64,000 nucleotides of DNA from Margaritispora aquatica (Eukaryota > Ascomycota > Leotiomycetes > Helotiales > Discinellaceae). How positions within the stretch are numbered: the stretch's first letter is position 1; every line of letters begins with the position of its first letter. Position numbers and translations under genes: made by a program. This document shows, one piece after another, positions 11,269 through 19,960 of the stretch. The notes under the pieces are model-generated. The model was not told where the DNA came from. It did no database searches and saw nothing but the letters and a program-made list of their open reading frames with translations. Where the stretch lies: the NCBI GenBank assembly GCA_007644065.1, contig VJWN01000005.1:868001-932000 (forward strand). Direction: 5' to 3'.

Positions 11269-12899
11269 TCAATAATCCTCAACATTCCACTCCTCCTTAC
11301 TTCTCGGACCAGCCAAAGCACTGACATCTCTCTTCAAAAACTGTCCATATCCCTTCTTTCCAAGCAACCCACCCTCATCTCTCGCCCACACAACCTCGCC
11401 TCTCAGCACAGTATACCTCGGCCACTGCTTCAATGTCTGTCCCTCATACGGCGTATGATCAACACTATGATGTAGCATCTCATTCTTCAATGCAAAAGGC
11501 TCGACTTCACCCTCAGGATACCAGATTGTCAGATCTGCATCCGACACCCCAGGTATCAGGGCTCCCTTTTGTGGATAGAGTCCATACAGCTTCGCGGCAT
11601 TTGTACTCGTCACCTCAACGAATTTCTGTAGTTTCAATCGGTTCGCAGACAAAGCCAACGATAGACGAGTCTCGACACCCGGACAGCCGTTAGCGATCCA
11701 TTTGAAATGCCCGTTTGGATACTCAGGAGTAATCGCTGCTTTCTTGCCAATCTCAGTGTCGTCGTACAAGAACGGACAATGATCAGAGCTGAGGACTGTG
11801 AATGTTCCATCCTCGAGACCTTGCCAGATTCCCTCATGATCTTGAGCTCCCTCTCTAGGTGGCGGTGAACAAACACATTTCGCACCTTCGAATCCAGGCT
11901 TGTCGAGATCCTTTCTCGTGAGGAAGAGATATTGCGGACATGTCTCTGCATAGACTGGTAGGCCTTTCTTCTGCGCCTCGGAGATATGCTTTGCCGCAGC
12001 TGGAGAAGAAACATGTACTATGAGAATGGGAACGTCAATGAAGCTGCTCAGACTGATCGCTCGGTATGTCGCTTCAATCTCGGCAACAGGCGGATGACTT
12101 GTTACATGGTACTTTGGTGCAAACAATTTCTTTTCCTCGAGCTTTTTGATCGTCCAGTCAATGATTGATCCATTCTCCGCATGAATCATTGTCACAATCT
12201 TCTGCTTCCTCGCTTCAAAGAGAACATCCAGAATCTCACTGTCTTGGAGCTGCAATGCCTCATAGGTCATGTAAATCTTAAGCGATGAGATGCCAGCTTC
12301 TCGAAGAGCAGCAAATTCGGAAATGGCTTTTGGTCCGGCATTTGAACAAATCAAATGGAACGAATAGTCAGTGTAGCAGTTGTCCTTGGCTCGGGCATGA
12401 GTAGCCTCCAAAGCGGCAAGGAGAGATGGCTCTGACTTCTTCTGAGGAGCAAAGGTGATCAAGGTCGTTGTTCCACCTGCAATAGCCGACCTCGTTCCTT
12501 CGAAGTCGTCAGGATCCTACAAAGAACGGGCTTAATCAACTCACCTGTCTCGTAGTTGTCTGCACTTCTTCCCTTCCCAAAAAGAGCTGGCTCGTCAAGG
12601 TGTCTTTTCTTCAAGTTAGATGACAATAACATTATGCAGCACAGTTTGACAAACTCACACATGGGCATCAACACCACCCGGCTATTTTAAATCAGTTCAA
12701 TTTCTTACAACCAGACAGGGCAACTCACCATCACCATACCACCTCTCGCATCAATCGTTTTCTTCGCCTCCACTCCGGCCAATTCACCCCTCGGGACAAC
12801 CTCCGCGATCTTCCCATCCTTAACAGCAATGTCACATTCTCTGGTCTCCAAATCCGTGACCACAAGCCCATTCAGGACAACCAAATCAAACGTCGTCAT
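11269..12899 (-). CDS. Dihydropyrimidinase/D-hydantoinase family cyclic amidohydrolase
   Basis: 493-residue member of the dihydropyrimidinase-allantoinase superfamily, which hydrolyses cyclic amides such as dihydrouracil or hydantoins. Four exons: 12729-12899, 12659-12681 (only 23 nt), 12545-12603 and 11269-12497. Joins restore PGGVDAH-VHLDEP and YETG-TRSAIAGGTTT. Metal-site and catalytic elements are present in order: the HxH in AHVHLDEP (about residue 65), SLKIYMTYEA with the lysine that is carboxylated in this family, MIHAENG, VHVSSPAAAKHI and LSSDHCPF with the catalytic Asp. The C-terminus has NAAKLYGLYPQKGALIPG and DADLTIWYP. The last intron (12498-12544) is just 47 nt and uses an acceptor after CTTCGAAG. 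It looks fully functional. True substrate (dihydropyrimidine, hydantoin or other) is not determinable. Confidence 0.92.
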
Positions 12900-13583
12900 C
12901 CTTTCGGCTCAGTCTGAAACTGGATGATGTACAGATACTTTTGGTGTACTTGAACTGTGCATATACTGAATACACATTGAGCCACGCCATCTTGGCCGTC
13001 TCATGGAGTTGTGATCTCCCCACCTTTGGAATTGTCGTCGGCCTCCAACGGCGTTGCTGTTTCTTATCGCAAGGGCGTTTGTTCGCTCCGATAGACACAC
13101 CCTCGGTTTCGCTTCGCTGAATCCACCCAAGCTCAGAGCGAATTTCAATTTCGTCCACAGTGCCATATCTCATGTCCAGATTTACAATTTGTAAATCCCC
13201 TGCGCCAAGTGCCATGCGTGTTCTGTCACTTTCAGAACTTATCTCTGGTGTCTTACTTTATTCTTGCTATCGACTACTTCTGTAGAGTAACTCCACCCAA
13301 CGGTGCAGTCTGGCATGGTCAAAATCGTGATCACTGCCCCTTTCATTGTTTTAAAACATAGTTGACAATTCTTTTAGAGGCTGACGAGTTGTTCATTCTC
13401 GCAACTGAATCCATGCATAAAAGACAATAACTGTATGTGAGTTCTTTGTCCCATAAGGTCTAATACCTGCCTTTCTCTACAAGCACAGGCACGTCCGCAT
13501 ACCGTGTCAATCACGTTCGTTCTGTCACAAATTACTGCTTCCCAGCTGATACTGTTCTCAAATCATCTATGCCTGGTATCATC
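12900..13583. other. Intergenic, amidohydrolase promoter side
   Basis: 684 bp upstream of the amidohydrolase and downstream of the NIS1-like gene. A minus-strand frame of 109 codons (12886-13215) runs through it without known motifs, and I do not call it. The segment includes CTATCGGAG and TTATCGCAAG near 13060-13095. The latter contains a GATA-type core on the minus strand, as expected near nitrogen-regulated catabolic genes, but short cores occur by chance. Confidence 0.45.
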
Positions 13584-14036
13584 CTACTTGTAAACTCGAA
13601 CCCAGGACTTTTGCTCGACGATATCCGTGCTATTCGCCACATCTCCCACAATTACAGACACGTTATAGTTGATGCCCATGCGGTAATGAAATTGTTGATG
13701 CACATGCATGACGCTTGCAGAGAACGTATTGAGACCTTTGGGCGTAAAAGCTGGCACCATCAGGGTCATGTTGATCGTATCGGGATCTTCCTTTCTATAT
13801 TCGAGGCGGCGAGAACCAATAGTTGGTGCGTATCGATCCCATCTTTGATTTCCAGGCAGCAGGCTGAAGACGACACCTTCCTCATAGAACACAGGGTCAT
13901 CATACTTCATCAAAGTCAATTCGATGGATTGGCCTGGGACCATGTATCTTGGAACCCGAATACCATCGATTCTTGCGTATGCAGTCGAAAGCATGGAGAG
14001 GAGAATGGGCAGCGTGGTGAGAACTTGAAAACGCAT
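13584..14036 (-). CDS. Small secreted protein, NIS1-like effector candidate
   Basis: Single-exon 150-residue secreted protein. Residues 1-21 (MRFQVLTTLPILLSMLSTAYA) form a clear signal peptide ending AYA. The mature part begins RIDGIRVPRYMVPGQSIELTL and later has INYNVSVIVGD. This order (RIxGIxVP, then PGxxxxLTL, N-glycosylation sites, a final beta-strand plus VGD) is the layout of the NIS1 family of ascomycete and basidiomycete secreted effectors, which are reported to bind plant immune kinases. Length (about 130-160 residues) fits. The mature chain appears to lack cysteine, also like NIS1. Similarity is by pattern only, the centre is divergent, and a non-effector role in saprotrophs is possible. 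No toxic activity can be inferred. Confidence 0.75.
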   Translation of the reverse strand: MRFQVLTTLPILLSMLSTAYARIDGIRVPRYMVPGQSIELTLMKYDDPVFYEEGVVFSLLPGNQRWDRYAPTIGSRRLEYRKEDPDTINMTLMVPAFTPKGLNTFSASVMHVHQQFHYRMGINYNVSVIVGDVANSTDIVEQKSWVRVYK

Positions 14037-15360
14037 CTTGCCTGCGACCTTTCAAGAACGAGTTACTCTTAGCCAAATTCGTCATGTGAATTGTCAAGCT
14101 ACTCACTTGGGCGAATGAGGACGTTGGGAGTCGCTTGATTGTATTGACTATGTTGACTATGAAGGTCAGGATGAGCCGCTGATGAGTATGAAGAATAGAC
14201 TCTTACTTGTAGTCTAAATTTTTTGATTCGATGGATCAATAATGATGTTGATTGACGTGCTGATATTTGGGTTACAAGAGTAAGTGTTGATGTTGATGTT
14301 GATGAGGAGAGAAGAAAAGGGAGAGAGCAATTCTCTGAATAGACATACTCTCTGCTACGCTAGCAGTGGAGGCAGGAACTCCAAGTTAGCATCAGAAGAT
14401 GGAAGCTGCACTTCAAGCAGTTACTACGAAGTAAAGCTTAAGTGATGGTGCATGTTGACCTTTTGAGGAAGGAATCTCGCTTAAGCGTCGAGAGCTCTTC
14501 GGCAACATGTTTTCGTCCATAACACTTGCTTAGATAGTCGATAAGGAAGGACCTCTTTCGTTAAAAATGCCTAGGAAGGAACATTCAATTAAGGATGCAT
14601 TGAGGCCAAGCTTCTCTATAAGGTGGTATTTCAAAACATGGTATTTTTCATTCCTGCGAAGTTGCGCGTATTGGGAAGCAGTGAGTGAAAGCAGCCAATT
14701 CTGCATATCTTTGTCGATCCTAAAGTTGACAACATCTTACTATGGAGCGTTAAGAGACTGACAGGAATATTGTTGTCATTGATGTGAAGACTAATAGATT
14801 TCAATGCTGATGATATGGCATTTATGCACGGCCCATAGAAATTCCTCGCCCAATGATATATCACAACACTTCACTTCATGTCTTTGCAATGAAGTACCAC
14901 TAATTTCATCAGACGGCATCTCACATCAAACATACTAACAGCCCGAATACGTCCAAGCACACTTAAGCTCCGCTCGGGACGATCTCTCCTTGCTTAGACC
15001 AGCTATGAGCACGACCATCCAAGCTCCAAAAAAGCAAACACTCACCCCCAAAATGTCTCTCAACTGCGCTCGATCGTCAAAGACACAGTCCCATGGTCTC
15101 ACGTGCACGTGTGCGACAGAATCTGTGTTGCTGTCTCACGAGATCTTAGGGAGATCACCATAACAACTCACATTTTCTGCTCAGCTCCCGTTTTCATCAC
15201 ATCTCACATTCATTCATCTTTGCCCCTTCTCTAGCTCCGGTGATATCTTTCAATTGCCCAGCATTCATTTCTCGCGGGATGTGAGAAGATCTGATCTATT
15301 CACTTCACCACTCTCAACAGCTCCAGCTCCAGCTCCAGCTCCAGCTTCCCCTCATTCACG
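14037..15360. other. Divergent intergenic region
   Basis: A 1.3-kb shared upstream region between the NIS1-like gene (-) and the thioredoxin-like gene (+). It contains a short hexanucleotide run (TGTTGA units, about 14284-14305) and, just before the plus-strand ATG, a CAGCTC repeat at about 15318-15342. No gene seen. Confidence 0.55.
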
Positions 15361-16206
15361 ATGCCATTTTCTCCAGAGCAGCAACTCGCCCTCTCGCCCA
15401 CATCACCCACTTTCCCAATCCAACTCCGTCTTCTCTCCCTTCCCCCACAACCTAAAACCTACAAGCCACTATCGTCCCAATCTTTCTCGCCCTCACAAAA
15501 GAACTCACCACTTGGTCTCGGATCTCGATCACGCTCTGCCTCACCCTACTCGTCGTCGCTCTCACGCTCAACATACACACCTTCCTCACCCTCACCAACA
15601 GCACCCTCATTTCAAAGCTTGATTCAATCACCACTTTCATCGCCTACGAGCAGTGTGTATCACTCCATGCCTCCGACGCCAGTTACCGCTGGATTTGAAG
15701 ATGATGCGGAGGAAACTCACGAGAAGGAAAGGAGGAAAGCTGAGGGCGGAGAGACGCCGAAGAGGCTAACGACATCGAGCGAACTGCATCAAGCGATCAA
15801 GTCGTGCAAATTGGCTTTGGTGTATATATACTCACGTGCCTCTCAATCCGAACCGAGTCTCTCGCCTACATACTCTTCATTCATCAATCATGCGTCCCTT
15901 CATTCTCGGTTACCAGTCCCGGTCAAACCATCGACACCACCGAGATTCGCACTATCAGCCTCGTTGAATTTCACCATCCCAAAGTTAGCGAAGAAGGAAG
16001 TGGGGTTCTTTACAGTCTGCATAGAAGAAGTTTTGAGCCAGGATATTCCGCTCATGTTTGGTCGTTTGGGAGTTCTGCCTTCTCGTGTGGCGGCGACTGG
16101 AAGTGCTGTTAGTGTGCAGAAGGAGGGGAGACTGAGGAAGTGCGTCGTGGGTGATTCAAGGGGCATTAAGTTAGAGGAGTTACTCGCCGAAGTCAAGGGA
16201 CTGTAA
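15361..16206 (+). CDS. Ser/Pro-rich protein with a cysteine-less thioredoxin-like C-terminal domain
   Basis: Single-exon 281-residue protein. Residues 1-105 are Ser/Pro-rich and probably disordered (runs such as SRSRSASPYSSS). A charged linker follows (EDDAEETHEKERRKAEGGE). From about residue 138 the chain resembles a degenerate thioredoxin: SELHQAIKSCKLALVYIYSRASQSEP occupies the place of the strand, WCGPC loop and helix, but the redox cysteines are replaced by Ser-Gln-Ser. The second half (FFTVCIEEVLSQDIPLMFGRLGVLPSRV, then QKEGRLRKCVVGDSRGIKLEELLAEV) fits the thioredoxin pattern of a buried acidic strand, a Pro-containing loop and a terminal helix. If right, it is a non-catalytic thioredoxin-fold adaptor. 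The fold call is inference by pattern and function is unknown. The ATG used is the first in a long open frame. Confidence 0.65.
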   Translation: MPFSPEQQLALSPTSPTFPIQLRLLSLPPQPKTYKPLSSQSFSPSQKNSPLGLGSRSRSASPYSSSLSRSTYTPSSPSPTAPSFQSLIQSPLSSPTSSVYHSMPPTPVTAGFEDDAEETHEKERRKAEGGETPKRLTTSSELHQAIKSCKLALVYIYSRASQSEPSLSPTYSSFINHASLHSRLPVPVKPSTPPRFALSASLNFTIPKLAKKEVGFFTVCIEEVLSQDIPLMFGRLGVLPSRVAATGSAVSVQKEGRLRKCVVGDSRGIKLEELLAEVKGL

Positions 16207-16717
16207 TGACAGGAACGAATCGTGAAGGAAATGAGGAGACTTAATAATTGTCCGGATAATACCTTAGTATTGATAATGGTGTATGGGATTGGTTGACATG
16301 AGGTTACGAAACGATGAATGATGCTTGGAGGCTCTCTCGTTGATCTCGTTTAATTGTTTATGTACATAGTATTGGTGCAAGTTCCTGTATCACTATTGTA
16401 CTTTAATATACTTAGATTAATGGTGGCATGGCGGAGAGTGGACTTGTACAATAATTCAAGTTATCACCATGATCACACATTGACTTCAGGCGGGCTAAGA
16501 AGATGTGCGATGAGATTGAACACATGTAGGACTGTCTCTTCTATAGCATTATATTTGTGTCTACTAATTCTATGTTTAAATACCATCCTGTTCTTTTCCT
16601 ACCACTTCATCCAGAATTCAACCTCTCTTTCCCAAGATCTAACCATTAAGAAATACATTATACCGTTCCCCTATACTTCGCACTCCTAAATCAATGCCCC
16701 ACTCAAAAACCCTCCAC
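16207..16717. other. Convergent intergenic region
   Basis: 511 bp between the 3' ends of two converging genes. AT-rich. No further feature recognised. Confidence 0.6.
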
Positions 16718-18239
16718 CTAAACAGGCGATCCACAAGCAACATCATACCACACATTAGGAATATATCGATTAATACTCATCAAACTCTCCGCGACCGTTC
16801 CGGCAAACAGATTGCACCTCGGTGATCCGAGTCCCTCCTCAAGGTAGAATTCGTACGCTTTACAAGCCCCGATCCTATACGCGCCCTGTTTTATCCTCGT
16901 TAGCCAGAGCCCAAACCATAACTCCATATCGCAACAACGTCACCGGTAAAACAAGGCGGAAAAGGCAGGGAGACATGGGGAAGGAAAGGAAAACATACCA
17001 GGCACTGTTGATAACATCCGAATAGCGTAATGGGCACATTGTCGGCCTCCTCTATGAACACAGCCAGGAAGTTATTCCCGTTCGCTAAGCCGTGGACACC
17101 GCAATGCACGGCTGCGGGGTTGGGCGTGCCGGTTGCTTGGCCGGCTGTGATGGTCGTTGTTGCGAGGAGGGAGGTGCTCTCAGTGATGTGAGTTGTGGCT
17201 GTTGCTATCCAGATCGAGGTGCTGGGTATGGAGGTTGATGAGGAGAGGTAGTATGTGGTGACTGTTAAGAAGCTAAGGATAGGAGAAAATCCAATGGAGG
17301 AGCTTGATTCCAGTAAGGTGCTGGGAACGGTGCTTGAGACTAGAGTTGTTGTTGGCGTAGTGTCTATAGCTGCCGATGAGCTTGAACTCAAGAAGAGAGA
17401 GCTAGTTTTCGTGACAGAGAAGTTGACGGGGTCGTTGGTATAAACCTGCGTTCCAATAGTGCTGGTGGTAGATAGATTTGTCACAGAGAAAGAGGATATT
17501 TCTGGTAGAGATGAGATCGTAATAGTCGTCGTCCTCGGGGAAGAATATGATGTTAGTGAAACGAGAGCAGCTGGGCTGGTGCTCACGAAGTCCGCCAGCG
17601 AGGAAGAAGAGAGGGGCGACGTGCCGATAGGCGACAAAACACTTGAGAAAGCCAAAGCTGTTGAAACAATATCATCAAAGGCAGTAGTGTATGGATGCAT
17701 AGCCGAGCTGCTCATCGTCGTATCGTTAATATTCGTCGTCGAGCTCACTACCAGACTCGTCGAATTCGCAAACGGAGGAACAGCACTCGGCCTACTGCCC
17801 AGGGCACTCGAGATACGATACACATCAAAGCTACTAGATGCAGCATACACATACGAGAAACTCGTCACACTCGCCGTGACAGTAACAAAGCTCGTCACTA
17901 CCGCCACAGAGGAGCAAGTGCTGTTGTCGTATTCATACGGCCGTCTTGTTCGAGTTTGGTACGCTAGCCTTGTCGTCTCAATGGTAGATGCTGTGGCCGT
18001 GTGAGAAGAAGTGTAAGAGCGACGGGAGCGATGGTAGTTGCGGTGGCGGCCGTGTGTGCGTTCCCATAGTTCCTAGGTGGTTGTGGTTAGTCGTTGCAGG
18101 CGGAGGAACGAAATGGAGGGACAGGGCATACCGGAATTGGGGCTCTGTCTTGTAGGTTTTCTCTCTGCTCTGCGTATGGGATTGCTTCGATGCAATGGAA
18201 AAAGAGCGCTGCTGCACTCAATATTATCATGAGCTGCAT
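16718..18239 (-). CDS. Secreted Ser/Thr-rich protein with C-terminal PAN/apple-like domain
   Basis: 449-residue extracellular protein in three exons: 18132-18239, 16999-18072 and 16718-16885. Both introns (18073-18131, GTATGC...CCTAG; 16886-16998, GTATGT...ACAG) join in phase 0. The N-terminus MQLMIILSAAALFFHCIEA is a signal peptide. A basic patch (HRNYHRSRRSY) is followed by about 300 Ser/Thr-rich residues. The last 95 residues form a small Cys domain: VHCGVHGLANGN, FGCYQQCL, GACKAYEFY, SPRCNLFAG and WYDVACGSPV. The spacing matches the PAN/apple-like domains found in many fungal secreted proteins (CGV.G...GN, C...C, C.SY.F, C.L, YD..CG). A cell-wall or carbohydrate/protein-binding role is likely. 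An alternative start 15 codons upstream (MKISIF) exists, but the chosen Met directly precedes the hydrophobic core. Confidence 0.82.
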
Positions 18240-18925
18240 TTTGTTGTGTTGAAAGCAAAGTGTCGTAAAAATCGAAATTTTCAAGCTCTGTAAGCAAATT
18301 GATGAAAAGTCAAATATGGAGATGATGAACAGATGAAAGCAAGCTGAGGAACAATTTGCAGGTGATTGCTGTGAATGATCTTCTGCAGAGTATAACTCCC
18401 CATCTTATATATGTTAACCAATCTTGCCAGGAGTTATTGTACTGATGAGGGCGACTGAAACCTGAAAAGGGACAACCTAAGGGGCAAAATCACGCACAAT
18501 TGACACCAATATCGCGAATTGAGTTCTTTCATAGTACTATCTGGATTGAAATCCAACCTATGCAATTCCCCTGCTCCCTTCCTATGTCCAGGAATTGCAA
18601 TGCAAAGGACAAACACCTGTAACTCCCGCCCCATGACCCCGAATGCTCACCAGCCAGCCAATAAATGATTGACAATTTAAAATGCAGAGGGGTATCGTAC
18701 TCAAAGACTTCGAGTAAGGAAAGTAAATCAAAAGCAGCCACGAAGAATTCCATACTTCTCCAGCGTTGGCCTCCAGAACCTGCAAATTCTACTTGAACCT
18801 TGGGCCTTGCAGGTATAGAATGCATGGTTCATCATTTTCTCATCATGATGGTACCATCCACTCCTTACACATTTCTCAATTGTTTCCACCATGTTATTTT
18901 TCTCGTCATTTTGATGCTTCTCTTC
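18240..18925. other. Intergenic, promoter side of the PAN-domain gene
   Basis: 686 bp between two minus-strand genes. Short frames only. It presumably contains the PAN-gene promoter and the 3' UTR of the Ser/Pro-rich gene. Confidence 0.55.
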
Positions 18926-19960
18926 TTATGCTCCATCCTCCCAGATCGTGTCTAGATTCAAATCACCTCGTCTCTCAGCGCCACATACGCTCCATCGTTT
19001 CCTCTTATCTCGCCCAAAGCCTGCATTCAGTGTTCTTCCACGAGCCCCCGATGTATCAAGAGAGATCTTTGCCTTAGCATCCTCACCTCCATCTGCTGCA
19101 TCGGCAGCCGCCTTCAATTGTGCAATCCGTTCAGCTTCCAAAGCAGCTTCTTCTGCATCCGGAGAATCTGGGATAGTTTCGAGACTTGAGATACTTGGAG
19201 ATCGGGATCGAGCAGAGGTTGGTGTTGAAGGTACTGAGGAGGAGGTAAATGATCCGGGGTAGCTGAGCGAACCAGAGTATGAACCTGTACCGAGGAACGC
19301 ATCGTTAAATCGCGAGGATGAGTACGATGGTGATGAAGTGATAGAGGAAGGAGTCGTAGGAGCTGTGCTACCAGCAGACACGTTCTGCTGAAGATATCTA
19401 AGAGGAGAAGCGGGACGCCGTGTACGGAAATTTGCACTATTTGGCAGACCCAGTATCGGAGAACTGCTCCGGTCCATGCTTGTTGGTGTGTATTCTAAAG
19501 GAGAGACTGAACCACTTTCACTAATGTCGTTCAAGCCGCGAGCTGGGTAACCTGGAAATACATCATCTACTGGCTTTTTGGGTGTCCGGTGGCGGCTTGG
19601 TGATCCTATGGGGCTTGAAGGGCGTTGATGTGGAGAGATCAGTAAGTGGCCCGCAGCATTAAAGCCTGGCAGGGATTGTGCCCGCGACATTGCTGGAGCA
19701 AGAACACTGGTTGTCTTCGAGCGCAGATGGCCACGAGAAAAAGGAGAGGTATTTCGTGATCGGAAGGATGTCGAGGGGGAGGGTGCGATGGGTGACCGTG
19801 GCGATTGCGGGTTTGGATCTGTAGAACGTCGAATCGTGGGAGGTTTTCTGTCCATGTCCAGAACCATATCCTCATGAATTGAGAGCTCCTGAAGTCTAAG
19901 TGAGGACATTGGAGAGGTCTTGAATTCCTCCATGATCTCTGTCTCTGGTACAACTTCCAT
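18926..19960 (-). CDS. Conserved Ser/Pro-rich fungal protein of unknown function
   Basis: 344 residues if the first ATG (19960, MEVVPETEIMEEFKTSPMS) is the start. The frame is open for another 94 codons upstream (to 20242) but contains no ATG there, so an upstream spliced exon is possible. Most of the chain is Ser/Pro-rich with many S/T-P sites (for example RSTDPNPQSPRSPIAPSPS and GSPSRHRTPKKP), as in disordered kinase substrates. An acidic-alanine helix (DAEEAALEAERIAQLKAAADAADGGED) precedes a compact C-terminus, DKRKRWSVCGAERRGDLNLDTIWED, which looks like the conserved core. The tail resembles a short motif I associate with ascomycete proteins of unknown function. No signal peptide, membrane segment or enzyme motif is visible. 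Confidence 0.75.
   Translation of the reverse strand: MEVVPETEIMEEFKTSPMSSLRLQELSIHEDMVLDMDRKPPTIRRSTDPNPQSPRSPIAPSPSTSFRSRNTSPFSRGHLRSKTTSVLAPAMSRAQSLPGFNAAGHLLISPHQRPSSPIGSPSRHRTPKKPVDDVFPGYPARGLNDISESGSVSPLEYTPTSMDRSSSPILGLPNSANFRTRRPASPLRYLQQNVSAGSTAPTTPSSITSSPSYSSSRFNDAFLGTGSYSGSLSYPGSFTSSSVPSTPTSARSRSPSISSLETIPDSPDAEEAALEAERIAQLKAAADAADGGEDAKAKISLDTSGARGRTLNAGFGRDKRKRWSVCGAERRGDLNLDTIWEDGA

Noticed and set aside
8892..12899. Monooxygenase plus amidohydrolase as a metabolic gene cluster
   Set aside because: Only two enzymes without transporter, regulator or backbone gene; adjacency on one strand is weak evidence.
12886..13215. 109-codon minus-strand frame upstream of the amidohydrolase
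   Set aside because: No motif, it overlaps the amidohydrolase start, and it is more consistent with promoter sequence.
13569..14072. 167-codon plus-strand frame
   Set aside because: It is antisense to the NIS1-like gene, which has a signal peptide and family pattern; the plus-strand product has neither.
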